In this document: piece after piece, positions 16,270 through 24,978 of the stretch
Numbering within the stretch: the stretch's first letter is position 1
Layout: every line of letters begins with the position of its first letter
Assembly: GCF_000018865.1 (NCBI RefSeq)
Contig: NC_010175.1
Coordinates: forward strand, 2,666,001-2,730,000
DNA length: 64,000 nt
Direction: 5' to 3'
From: Chloroflexus aurantiacus J-10-fl
Lineage (GTDB): Bacteria > Chloroflexota > Chloroflexia > Chloroflexales > Chloroflexaceae
Notes under the pieces: generated by a model
What the model saw: only the letters and a program-made list of their open reading frames with translations
What the model was told of the DNA's origin: nothing
Databases searched by the model: none
Position numbers and translations under genes: made by a program

Positions 16270-19092
16270 ATGAGTCGAAACACTAATGAAGCCCACTCCC
16301 TCTTTGTCGAGTTGCAGCAACAATATCTTCATCAACTGGAAGACAAGATTGCGCACATCACCACTCTCTGGGAGCGATGGCAGGATGGTACGCTGCAACG
16401 CGATGATCTGGTTGCTTTGCAGCGTATCGCCCATAATCTGGCGGGTTCAGGAGCTACGTTTGGCTTGCAGGCGGTAAGTGATGCCGCCCGTGCCCTTGAT
16501 GCCGCCTTACAAACCCGGTTATCTACTAATCAGGAGCTAACAGCGCTGTCTGATCTTGTGCCACTGGTGATGGGTTTGCTGGATGCGCTGCGTGAACGCA
16601 AGTTGCAATCTCAGGTATCCGTTCAATCAACCCAGGTGGCAAGTGATGCAATTCTGATCTATGTTGCCGGCTGTAATGCTGAAGAGACTGCTGAGTTGAC
16701 ACGCCAGATCGCATATTTTGGTTATGTTACCGAGAGTTTTCTGGGCAGTGCCGATTTGTTAGCCGCGGTTGAACGCCAGTTGCCAAACCTTGTTGTGCTC
16801 GATGTCGATTTGCAGGATGGTGTTCAGAGTGGCATTGCTACGGCAGCTATCTTGCATGATCGGTATGGGGACACGATTCCGATCATCTTTACTGCCACTT
16901 CCGCAGATTTCCATCTGCGGCTGGCTGCTGTTCGAGCCGGCGGATGCGGGTATTTTACCCGTCCTCTTGATGTGGGTCTGCTGATCGATCAGATCGATCA
17001 GTTGACCCAGCGCACGAGCAGCGAGCCGTATATGGTTCTCATTGTTGACGACTCGCCATTGATGGCCGAGGTGTACGCATTGGCGCTTCGTGCGGTTGGG
17101 ATGCGGGTTGTGTCCACAACCAATCCTATGGAAGTGCCAGACCTGCTCGCCGAGCAGCAACCCGACCTGATCTTGCTCGATGTGTATATGCCCGACTGCA
17201 ATGGACAGGAACTGGCAGCCGTTATTCGTCAGCAACCGGAATATCATAGCGTACCGATTGTCTTTCTTTCCGGGGAGACTGATCGTTCAGTGCAGTTGGC
17301 GGCACTGGCCCGTGGTGGTGATGATTTTCTCACCAAGCCGATCAATCTGGAGCATCTGATCGCCGCGGTTAGTTCGCGGATTCGGCGGGCGCGGACAATG
17401 CGGAGCCTGATGGTACGAGATGGTCTGACCGGGCTGTTCAATCATAGCGTTACCCAAGACCTCCTGATGCGCGAGGTGGCACGGGCGCGGCGCAATGCAC
17501 AGCCGCTCGCAGTTGCCTTGCTTGATATCGATCACTTTAAGCAGGTCAATGACCGCTACGGCCACCAGGTGGGTGATCGGGTATTAAAGAGTCTGGCCCG
17601 CCTCTTGCGCCAGCGATTACGGGCAACCGATGTTATCGGGCGCTACGGTGGTGAAGAGTTTCTCATTGTGATGCCGGATACTCGTGCCGGTAGTGCAGCG
17701 ATGGTGATTGACAGTCTGCGTGAACGGTTTGCGCATATCGAGCATCAGCGTGAAGGTGAGCCGTTGCGCGTTACCTTTTCGGCTGGCGTCGCCGAGTGGC
17801 ATATGGGGTTGGATGCCGGTGCGCTGATTGAGAAGGCCGATGCAGCTCTCTATCAGGCCAAACACAACGGACGTAATCAGGTGGTTGTGGCCGATGTGTC
17901 TCTGACTCAGCCGCCACAACGACACGCACTACCGATCACACCGTCTCGTCTGAATCAGGCACCGCTTGTGCTGGTGGTAGATGACGACCCCAATATTTGC
18001 CGACTCTTGCAAATCTGGTTAATGGATGCTGGCTATCGGGTGGAAGTCGCTCAGAGTGGGATGGAGGCGCTGCAGCGCATTGCCCAGGGTGGGGTGGATA
18101 TTGCGCTAATTGATATTCTCATGCCCGAAATGAGTGGAATTGATGTTCTCGATCAGGTGCGGCGTAATGGGGCTGAACCGGCGGTAATTATGACGACTGC
18201 CTTCGGTTCCGAGCAGATTGCTGTCAATGCTATCCGACACGGGGCTGATGATTATCTGCGAAAGCCAATTGATCGGCAAGAGCTGCTGGTTGTGCTTGAG
18301 CGGACAATGACCAATCTCAGATTACGACGTGAGAATCTGGCGTTGCAGCGGCGGCTCGATCAGAAGCGGCGTGAGCTGGAAGCAGAGATTAAACACGCTG
18401 CTCAGATTCAGGCCGATATGTTGCCGCAGCAGATGCCGCGCTTACCAGGGTATAGCATTGCCGCGCGCTGTATTCCGGCGCGTGATGTCGGTGGTGATTT
18501 CTACGACTGGCATTTTCCGGCTCCCCATTTGTTGAACCTGACCTTCGGTGATGTGATGGGGAAGGGAATGTCGGCAGCGTTGTTGATGACCACCACGCGC
18601 GCTGTTATCCGCTCGGTTGCTCGTGATACGACGCCGGAAGTCAATATGCGCTATGCCGTCAAAGCCCTACACGCCGATCTGGATCGCACCAGTAGTTTTG
18701 TGACCCTTTGTCACTTGCAGTTGAATCTATTGACCCATACCCTGGCCTTCGTTGATGCCGGTCATGGCCTGGGTTTCATTCGTCGTCACGGTGGACAATG
18801 TGATCGCCTCGAACCTCGTGGAGCACCGCTCGGCATCTTTTCGCACGAACCGTATCGCCAGGGCGAGACGATGCTTCATCCCGGCGATGCGCTGGTGTTG
18901 TTCAGTGATGGCCTGCTCGACCCGTGGCCGGCGTTAGCTCGCGATCCACTTCAGATTAACGATCTGCTCAATGATGGTATGTCGGCGACTGCAATCGTAG
19001 ATCGCTTGCTGGCAGTGCCGGCATTGCTTGGTCCGCTCACCGATGATCTGACAGTAGTCGTACTGGCACGAGATGTGGTTGCAGAGGCGTAA
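16270..19092 (+). CDS. multidomain regulator: Hpt-REC-REC-GGDEF-REC-PP2C/SpoIIE phosphatase
   Basis: A 940-residue cytoplasmic signalling protein with no sensor or kinase domain. Order of domains: an Hpt-like helical bundle (about 10-110, His55 in RIAHNLAGSG); a receiver with D178; a second receiver (258-375; DD260-261, D304, K356); GGDEF (about 385-540) with an intact GGEEF (460-464) and an RATD inhibitory site just upstream (451-454); a third receiver (about 565-685, D615 in ALIDILMPEM); a coiled coil (690-720); and a PP2C-type phosphatase (about 728-936, ARDVGGDFYDW, LFSDG, LTDD). It could both make c-di-GMP and dephosphorylate a STAS protein such as the one at 23187. ATG 16270 with a GAGGGAG site was preferred to TTG 16243. 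The next gene begins 3 bp downstream. Confidence 0.92.
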   Translation: MSRNTNEAHSLFVELQQQYLHQLEDKIAHITTLWERWQDGTLQRDDLVALQRIAHNLAGSGATFGLQAVSDAARALDAALQTRLSTNQELTALSDLVPLVMGLLDALRERKLQSQVSVQSTQVASDAILIYVAGCNAEETAELTRQIAYFGYVTESFLGSADLLAAVERQLPNLVVLDVDLQDGVQSGIATAAILHDRYGDTIPIIFTATSADFHLRLAAVRAGGCGYFTRPLDVGLLIDQIDQLTQRTSSEPYMVLIVDDSPLMAEVYALALRAVGMRVVSTTNPMEVPDLLAEQQPDLILLDVYMPDCNGQELAAVIRQQPEYHSVPIVFLSGETDRSVQLAALARGGDDFLTKPINLEHLIAAVSSRIRRARTMRSLMVRDGLTGLFNHSVTQDLLMREVARARRNAQPLAVALLDIDHFKQVNDRYGHQVGDRVLKSLARLLRQRLRATDVIGRYGGEEFLIVMPDTRAGSAAMVIDSLRERFAHIEHQREGEPLRVTFSAGVAEWHMGLDAGALIEKADAALYQAKHNGRNQVVVADVSLTQPPQRHALPITPSRLNQAPLVLVVDDDPNICRLLQIWLMDAGYRVEVAQSGMEALQRIAQGGVDIALIDILMPEMSGIDVLDQVRRNGAEPAVIMTTAFGSEQIAVNAIRHGADDYLRKPIDRQELLVVLERTMTNLRLRRENLALQRRLDQKRRELEAEIKHAAQIQADMLPQQMPRLPGYSIAARCIPARDVGGDFYDWHFPAPHLLNLTFGDVMGKGMSAALLMTTTRAVIRSVARDTTPEVNMRYAVKALHADLDRTSSFVTLCHLQLNLLTHTLAFVDAGHGLGFIRRHGGQCDRLEPRGAPLGIFSHEPYRQGETMLHPGDALVLFSDGLLDPWPALARDPLQINDLLNDGMSATAIVDRLLAVPALLGPLTDDLTVVVLARDVVAEA

Positions 19093-19095
19093 CCT

Positions 19096-21159
19096 ATGGT
19101 TGTGAAGCAACTGCTGCGATGGACGTTGAGGCTTTTTCTGTCTCTTCAGGTGCTTGCGTTCCCGGCGCCGCTGGCGGCACAGGGGGCAATCCACCGGTTT
19201 GCCGATCTGGGTTACGGTGATCGCACCGCTTTCGGTATTGATACAGTGCTGGACTACTACTTTCCCATTCCGACCGGCTTACGTCCGCGCAGTAATGGTG
19301 TCTTGACTCTGCGCTTCACCCATTCACCTCTCTTGCGGGCTGATCGCTCTACCATCACCGTCGTGTTTAATGGACGTGCGTTGGGTAGTGCCCGTTTAAC
19401 TCCTGACAATGCCGAAGAGGGGGTGCTGTCAGTTGTTCTGCCAATCGCGGGATTTGACGGGCCTGGTCTGTTTATTCAGGTTCGTCTGCACATGCGACTG
19501 ACCGATGATATTTGCGAAGAAGTGCAAAACCCGGCTCTCTGGACGGTCGTGCAGGGCGATTCAACCCTTCGGCTCGATCTCCAGCCTGTTGAAGCCGGAA
19601 CCCTGGCCGATGTCGCTGCACTCTTTGCGCCATTACCACTCAGCGCGCCGGAGGTGCGGGCGCCGCCGACAATTGTCTTGCACCCGACAACTGAACCATC
19701 TACGCTGGCGGCTGCCGGGCAGGTCGCTTTCGCCATTGGCCGCTGGGCTGCGTTAGCGCAGCAAGCTCCGGTGTTGACCGTGAGCGATACTGTTCCCGAA
19801 CAGCTTCCAACCATCGTGGTGGCATTAGCTTCATTGCCCGAAGGAAACTGGGGTTCTGTGCGGTGGAATGGCAGAGCGTATGAAGTTGACGGTCAGGAAG
19901 TGCCGCCCGATCATGGGTTGTTGATGGTGGAACCGGCATCACCACCACGATTGCTGGTAGCTGGAGCGACGCCGACGGCATTGCGTTTTGCTGCTCAGGC
20001 ACTGAGCACTTCGTTGCCGGCAGCAGCGGTGCTGGCCGTAACCCAACCACCACCACAGCTTCCTGCGGCAGCCTGGCGTGATGGGGCCGCCAGTTTTGCT
20101 CAGCTCGGCGTAGATCGTCGGCAGGTGGTGGGCGCTGGTGAACATCAGATCGACTTCGCCTTCGAGCGGCCATCCGGCTGGGATGTCCGGGTAGGTGGTA
20201 CGCTCGATCTGCAAATTGCCACTGCGTCCGGCTTGAGAGCGCAAACTTCCTGGGTGAGCGCTGCCGTCAATGGGATTACCCTGGGATCGCAGCGTTTGCA
20301 AGTTGAAACGAATGTCCCAGTGCAATATCGGTTTACCTTACCGGCCGATCTACTCAACAGCGATCTGGAAGGCACGCCGATCCGTCGGCTTGACCTTCAG
20401 ATCCGTCTCTACCTCGATCTTCCAAACAGCGGTTGTGAGGAAGTAGACCCGTCGGCTGCATGGGCTGTGATCGAGCCGACATCAGCCTGGCGTCTGCCCA
20501 ACGATCCGGCAGCCGTTGATGATCTTGGGCGTTTTCCAGCAGCGCTGCTGGCCGATACAAATGCCCGGTTGGTGTTACCTCCCCAACCGACCATCTATGA
20601 AGTTCAAGCTGGATTAGAGCTGGCCGCTGCGATGGGGCGCTGGGTGACGCTCAAGGATGTGCCACCACCCATCTTACTGACGGCGAATGACATTGGTGAT
20701 AATCGTAACGGGCCACTGGTTATTTTGGGTAGTCGGGAACGACATCCACTGGCAGCAATGATCAATACGCCGTCAAATACGCCGTTTGTGTACCAGCCTG
20801 GTCGGAGTGTGCAGGCAACCCTGAGCATTGTGCCGTCACCGTGGCAGTCAGGTGCGCACGTGCTATTCATCGATGCGGCTGATAGTGATGGTCTGCGGCT
20901 CGGAGTACGGGCGTTGCGCGAGTGGGCATTGTTGCGGGTGCTTCGTGGTAGTCAGGCCCAGATCACTGCCGATCCCGACCCGACGGTGGTGTCACTAACG
21001 AATCCGCTTCAGACACCGCCGCAAACGTTGACACCACGCATCGAAGTGACCCTGCTCGAACGTTTTCCTGCCTGGCAGGTAGTTGGATCGATCTTGTTGA
21101 TTGCTCTGGTAGCAACGGCAGTGCTGGTGATCCGTATCCGCTGGTTGCGGCGAAAATAA
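19096..21159 (+). CDS. BcsB-like cellulose synthase accessory subunit
   Basis: 687 residues with an N-terminal signal peptide (about 1-29, ending PLAAQG) and a C-terminal membrane helix (about 658-681) followed by a basic tail, the topology of BcsB. In BcsB this periplasmic subunit binds and guides the glucan and activates the synthase through its C-terminal anchor. Two similar halves are visible, each with a jelly-roll-like segment and a cysteine in the family pattern (DDICEEVQNPALWTV and NSGCEEVDPSAAWAV). The gene starts 3 bp after the regulator and ends 10 bp before the catalytic subunit, so all are co-transcribed. The polymer may be cellulose or another beta-glucan. Confidence 0.85.
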   Translation: MVVKQLLRWTLRLFLSLQVLAFPAPLAAQGAIHRFADLGYGDRTAFGIDTVLDYYFPIPTGLRPRSNGVLTLRFTHSPLLRADRSTITVVFNGRALGSARLTPDNAEEGVLSVVLPIAGFDGPGLFIQVRLHMRLTDDICEEVQNPALWTVVQGDSTLRLDLQPVEAGTLADVAALFAPLPLSAPEVRAPPTIVLHPTTEPSTLAAAGQVAFAIGRWAALAQQAPVLTVSDTVPEQLPTIVVALASLPEGNWGSVRWNGRAYEVDGQEVPPDHGLLMVEPASPPRLLVAGATPTALRFAAQALSTSLPAAAVLAVTQPPPQLPAAAWRDGAASFAQLGVDRRQVVGAGEHQIDFAFERPSGWDVRVGGTLDLQIATASGLRAQTSWVSAAVNGITLGSQRLQVETNVPVQYRFTLPADLLNSDLEGTPIRRLDLQIRLYLDLPNSGCEEVDPSAAWAVIEPTSAWRLPNDPAAVDDLGRFPAALLADTNARLVLPPQPTIYEVQAGLELAAAMGRWVTLKDVPPPILLTANDIGDNRNGPLVILGSRERHPLAAMINTPSNTPFVYQPGRSVQATLSIVPSPWQSGAHVLFIDAADSDGLRLGVRALREWALLRVLRGSQAQITADPDPTVVSLTNPLQTPPQTLTPRIEVTLLERFPAWQVVGSILLIALVATAVLVIRIRWLRRK

Positions 21160-21169
21160 GAGGCAGACG

Positions 21170-23164
21170 ATGAATCCGTCCTTCACCCTTACAGCCTTAG
21201 AGCGGGTGGTTGGTTGGGGCACTGATGAATGGGCGGCGTTTCGGCGTGGTTTGATCAAAATCCTCGTTGTGACCAACCTGGTATTGGGTGCATATTACCT
21301 GCTCTGGCGCGGCACGGCTTCGCTCAACTGGGATGCATGGCTCTTTTCCCTGGCGCTGTTCGGGGCCGAACTGTACAGCTACATCAGTAGTTTTTTGTTC
21401 GGTCTGACCGTGTTTCGGCTGCGGGAACGGGGCGAGCCACCACCTGCACCTCCAGGTTTGCGGGTTGATGTCTACATCACCTGTTACAATGAGCCGGTTG
21501 AACTGGTACGGAAGACGGTGCGTGCGGCGCTGGCCATACATTACCCTCATCAGACGTATCTCCTGGATGATGGCAATAGTCCGGCGATGCGTGCAATGGC
21601 TGCTGAGGAGGGGTGTGGTTACATCACCCGTTCAGCCGCATGGATAGGGTTTGACCGGCACGCCAAGGCCGGTAACCTGATCAATGCGCTGGAACATACT
21701 ACCGGTGATTATATTCTAATTTTGGACGCCGATCAGGTGCCTCTGCCGCAGATTCTGGATCGTACCCTGGGGTATTTTAGCGATCCGAAGGTGGCGTTAG
21801 TCCAGACACCCCAGTATTTCATCAATGTGCCGCCCGGCGATCCCTTCGGTAGCCAGGCGCCGCTCTTCTATGGGCCAATTCAACAAGGCAAAGATGGCTG
21901 GAATGCAGCCTTTTTCTGTGGCTCAAATGCAGTGCTGCGGCGTGAAGCACTGGCGCGTACCGGTATCCGCTTCTTCGTGCGCGATGTAGAGCGGCGTATC
22001 CGGCGGGCATTACGAGAGGCAGATACGGTTATCCGGCGGGCTGAGCGGCAACTGGCGCCATCCGAACGAACACAGATCGCACCTGCCCTTCAGGCCCTAC
22101 GGCGGGCAGTAAAGCTTGCCCGTCAGGAGCTTGATCGCGGTGATACTTTTCAAGAGGTCACCGAACGATTTCAGCGCCGGGCCGAAGATGCGGCGCGGAT
22201 GGTGGTTGCGGCAAATTTGCGGCAAATTATGGCCGATCTGGCCGAGATTCAGGCAGTGGAAGCCGCCGAGATTATGCAGTCGCTGCACGATGAAGCAGTA
22301 CTGGCCGAGCTGGCCAGGCGGGATCGCTCTCCCCTGGCGGCAATCGAGACAGTCCGGCAACTTATTCCACTCTTGGTAAATGAGGCCATGGATTATCTGC
22401 CCATCTCTACTATTTCAGTCACCGAAGATATGTCAACCTCGATGCGTCTGCATGCTTGCGGCTGGCGTTCGGTCTACCACGACGAGATTCTGGCGCACGG
22501 TCTGGCACCGGAAGATTTACGGAGTGCGTTGCAACAGCGTTTACGCTGGGCGCAGGGAACGATCCAGGTCTTTTTACGCGAGAATCCTCTCTTCTTGCCA
22601 GGGCTGAGCATCGGGCAACGGCTGGCCTATCTCGATACCATGTGGAGCTACTTTTCCGGTTTGCCAACGATCATATACCTGATCGCTCCTGTGCTCTTCC
22701 TGATCTTTGGGTTGTTACCGGTCAATGCGCTCTCGGCAGAATTTTTCTGGCGCCTGACCCCATATTTGCTGGTCAATCAGTTGCTCTTTGCTGTGATCAG
22801 TTGGGGCCGACCGACCTGGCGCGGTCAGCAGTACAGTCTGGCCCTGTTCCCCATCTGGATCAAGGCGGTGGTCACAGCCGCAGCGAATGTCTGGTTTGGT
22901 AAGAAACTGGGCTTTATCGTGACGCCGAAGACCAGGCAGGCGGGGCGTTATTTTGGGTTAGTACGCTGGCAACTGTTGATGATGGTCTTGCTGGCAGTTT
23001 CAATTGGAGTAGGTTTACTCCAACTGGCGCTGGGATGGCGTACCGATGGAATGCCGGTACTTGTCAATGTCTTCTGGGCCGTGTACGATCTGGTTATGCT
23101 CAGCGTGGTCATCGACGCCGCATTGTACCAACCTGCAGAGGAGTCATCGTCAGAGTATGCTTAA
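21170..23164 (+). CDS. BcsA-like processive GT2 glycosyltransferase with an inserted helical domain and no PilZ domain
   Basis: 664 residues. Two N-terminal membrane helices (about 28-80) precede a GT2 catalytic domain with the processive signature: DD133-134, DAD 186-188, FCGSNAVLRR (249-258), TED 418-420 and QRLRW (456-460). Further membrane helices follow (about 498-660). In ordinary BcsA only some 15-20 residues separate GSNAVLRR from TED. Here about 160 do, rich in Arg, Ala, Glu and Gln and probably a helical coiled coil (about 265-405). The C-terminal PilZ domain that binds c-di-GMP is missing; the protein ends shortly after the last helix. Its neighbours are BcsB-like and a partner-switching pair, suggesting another mode of control. 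Confidence 0.88.
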   Translation: MNPSFTLTALERVVGWGTDEWAAFRRGLIKILVVTNLVLGAYYLLWRGTASLNWDAWLFSLALFGAELYSYISSFLFGLTVFRLRERGEPPPAPPGLRVDVYITCYNEPVELVRKTVRAALAIHYPHQTYLLDDGNSPAMRAMAAEEGCGYITRSAAWIGFDRHAKAGNLINALEHTTGDYILILDADQVPLPQILDRTLGYFSDPKVALVQTPQYFINVPPGDPFGSQAPLFYGPIQQGKDGWNAAFFCGSNAVLRREALARTGIRFFVRDVERRIRRALREADTVIRRAERQLAPSERTQIAPALQALRRAVKLARQELDRGDTFQEVTERFQRRAEDAARMVVAANLRQIMADLAEIQAVEAAEIMQSLHDEAVLAELARRDRSPLAAIETVRQLIPLLVNEAMDYLPISTISVTEDMSTSMRLHACGWRSVYHDEILAHGLAPEDLRSALQQRLRWAQGTIQVFLRENPLFLPGLSIGQRLAYLDTMWSYFSGLPTIIYLIAPVLFLIFGLLPVNALSAEFFWRLTPYLLVNQLLFAVISWGRPTWRGQQYSLALFPIWIKAVVTAAANVWFGKKLGFIVTPKTRQAGRYFGLVRWQLLMMVLLAVSIGVGLLQLALGWRTDGMPVLVNVFWAVYDLVMLSVVIDAALYQPAEESSSEYA

Positions 23165-23186
23165 CGACGTTATCAGAGAGGTCACC

Positions 23187-23525
23187 ATGGAGATTACCGT
23201 CAATCCGGTGGGTGAACAGGCAGCAGTTGTGCAGTTGCGCGGGCGACTCGATCTGTTGGTGGCAAATGATGTGAAACAACGCCTGGTCAAAGCGGTCAAT
23301 GAAGGTTTTCGATTACTTGTGATTGATATGAGTGAGGTGAGCTTTGTCGATAGCTCAGGGCTAGGGGCACTCATCGGTGGTCTAAAAGCTGCGCGACTGG
23401 CCGGGGGTGATTTGCGCCTGGCTCAGCCGGGCGCACAGGCCCTGGCCATGCTCGAATTGACAACCCTCAATCGGGTGTTACGCCCGTTTCCTAATGTTAC
23501 AGAGGCGTTACAGGCCAGTTTGTAA
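23187..23525 (+). CDS. STAS-domain anti-sigma factor antagonist
   Basis: 112 residues forming a single STAS domain of the SpoIIAA/RsbV type. The phosphorylatable serine lies in VIDMSEVSFVDSSGLGALIG (S50-S51 region), and the N-terminal VVQLRGRLDLLVAND matches the family beta-hairpin. In partner switching the unphosphorylated form binds and removes an anti-sigma kinase; a PP2C phosphatase reactivates it. Here both partners are in the same operon: the PP2C domain protein at 16270 and the kinase just downstream, whose ATG overlaps this stop as TAATG. I chose ATG 23187, with AGAGAGG before it; an in-frame ATG at 23157 would overlap the synthase gene end. Confidence 0.9.
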   Translation: MEITVNPVGEQAAVVQLRGRLDLLVANDVKQRLVKAVNEGFRLLVIDMSEVSFVDSSGLGALIGGLKAARLAGGDLRLAQPGAQALAMLELTTLNRVLRPFPNVTEALQASL

Positions 23526-23995
23526 TGGTCAGGCGGACACAGCATGTGGTACCAGGTGCGGTCATTGCGAAGAGACAGGTTATGCATTGGATCGAACACG
23601 ATTACGAATTGAGTGCGAAGCTCCCGGAAGGGATTGAACAATTGCATACCGCACTGGCTACGTTCTGGGCCGCTACCCACCTCAGCGCAGAGACACGCAT
23701 GCGGTTTGGTACAGCCCTGGCTGAAGTGATTGCCAATATTTTGCAGTACGCTGTTGTGCCTGGTGATCCACCGATCAAATTACGACTACGCTGCACACCA
23801 ACCATTCTTGAGGCGCAGATTGTCGATCAGGGTCTTTCCTGGACGATGCCAGACACTACGATTGCTATGCCCGAACATTGGGAAGAGCGCGGGCGTGGAC
23901 TGGCAATTGCCCAGGCCATTCTCGATAAGCTGCAATACCGACGCTTTCGTAACGTGAACTGCTGGCGATTAGTGCTACTGCATAAAACAGCCTGA
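23525..23995 (+). CDS. RsbW/SpoIIAB-like serine kinase (anti-sigma factor type)
   Basis: 156 residues with a HATPase_c fold of the GHKL anti-sigma kinase family. The N box is seen in ALAEVIANILQYA, the G1 box in IVDQGLSW, and the G2 box in ERGRGLAIAQAILDKLQY. It is predicted to phosphorylate the STAS protein encoded immediately upstream and to bind a sigma factor or another output protein. No sigma factor gene lies nearby, so the target may be elsewhere or may not be a sigma factor. The start overlaps the STAS stop codon, indicating coupled translation. It ends the operon; the downstream gene is convergent. Confidence 0.88.
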   Translation: MVRRTQHVVPGAVIAKRQVMHWIEHDYELSAKLPEGIEQLHTALATFWAATHLSAETRMRFGTALAEVIANILQYAVVPGDPPIKLRLRCTPTILEAQIVDQGLSWTMPDTTIAMPEHWEERGRGLAIAQAILDKLQYRRFRNVNCWRLVLLHKTA

Positions 23996-24113
23996 CCGCG
24001 TTCGGCGGGTTAAAACCCTGCCTCACGACGTGGAAGGGACTCCGGAGTTGGCAGGTTGTCAGGCAGATCTTCAGCCCGCCTGACAACCTCGCACCCCAAT
24101 CGCCACCCTTCAA

Positions 24114-24500
24114 CTACGGTGTCGGTGTGGTTGTTGGGCGGGGTGTAGCGATCAACGATGGGATCAGCAGTGTCTGGCCGGGTTGCAGAAAATTGGGATC
24201 GGTCAGATTATTGGCCGCCACCAGTTCGTCAACCGTGACGCCAAAGCGCTCGGCAATCGCACTGAGGGTGTCACCCGCCTGCACCACATACAGCGCGGCA
24301 ATTGTCGGGGTCGGGCGTGGCGCGCTGGCATAGGCCGTCGCCGTGGCATCAATGTCAAGGGTTGGTGCAGGCGTAATATCGAGAATGACCGGCATTGTTG
24401 GAATGTTGCGTGGTGGTGGTTCGGGCAGGCAGGCGGCAAGCCCTATACTGCTCCCCACCACGAGCAACCATAGCAGGCCAATCCATACGCGGCGTAGCAC
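24114..24500 (-). CDS. LysM-domain lipoprotein
   Basis: 128 residues. A lipoprotein signal peptide ends in the lipobox GLAAC (cysteine at about residue 24), followed by a Pro/Thr-rich linker and one LysM domain at about 72-115 (YVVQAGDTLSAIAERFGV then VDELVAANNL and LQPGQTLLIP). LysM binds N-acetylglucosamine in peptidoglycan, so this is a small exported, wall-binding lipoprotein. The C-terminus ends in a short Thr/Pro tail. It is the last gene of a minus-strand series and converges on the kinase gene with a 118-bp gap. Confidence 0.85.
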   Translation of the reverse strand: MLRRVWIGLLWLLVVGSSIGLAACLPEPPPRNIPTMPVILDITPAPTLDIDATATAYASAPRPTPTIAALYVVQAGDTLSAIAERFGVTVDELVAANNLTDPNFLQPGQTLLIPSLIATPRPTTTPTP

Positions 24501-24543
24501 ATCTCCCCCCTCGATAGTTACAACCTGGCGGTCGTTTCGCTCT

Positions 24544-24978
24544 TCAACCCTGGTTTCTTCTCAGTGTTTGCAACCCAAATGTGGGCGAATAGATTCGTCG
24601 CCAGTTCCCCAAGACAAACGCAATGAATCCTACCGCTTCAAGCGAACGGGCCAGCGTGCTCGGCCAGGGCCATTGGCTAAACGGCGCAGCCATCGCAACG
24701 ATCAGGCCGAGATTGATCAATACCAAAGCGGCCCAGCTCCAGCGTTCGTTCCCGCGCGGCGCATCCCCTGCCAGCCTGGGCAAAATCCAGAACGCAACCC
24801 CCAACGCCAGTTGACTCATCCATCCCACAAACATCGTCTCGATGTGTAGCGGGAGCAAGACCCAGACCAACGGCGCAAAAGGGATACCTTTGTTAGTAAG
24901 TATCAGTGCGCCGGCGGTAAGCCCCAGCAACAAATATATCAGCGAAGCACGGATGAAATAGCGACTCAGGCGTGGCAT
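24544..24978 (-). CDS. small four-helix membrane protein, paralogue of the adjacent gene
   Basis: 144 residues, with about four membrane helices at 10-30, 38-65, 82-103 and 108-130. A conserved HxxxxxxGWxxQLxxGVAFWxLPR core (H45, GW52-53) is shared with the upstream gene, as is PRGNERWSWA. The pattern recalls the histidine-bearing helices of heme-copper oxidase subunit I-like membrane proteins, but only one histidine is clearly conserved and there is no binuclear-centre signature, so I assign no function. It starts directly at the end of the upstream gene and is translated with it. Confidence 0.7.
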   Translation of the reverse strand: MPRLSRYFIRASLIYLLLGLTAGALILTNKGIPFAPLVWVLLPLHIETMFVGWMSQLALGVAFWILPRLAGDAPRGNERWSWAALVLINLGLIVAMAAPFSQWPWPSTLARSLEAVGFIAFVLGNWRRIYSPTFGLQTLRRNQG

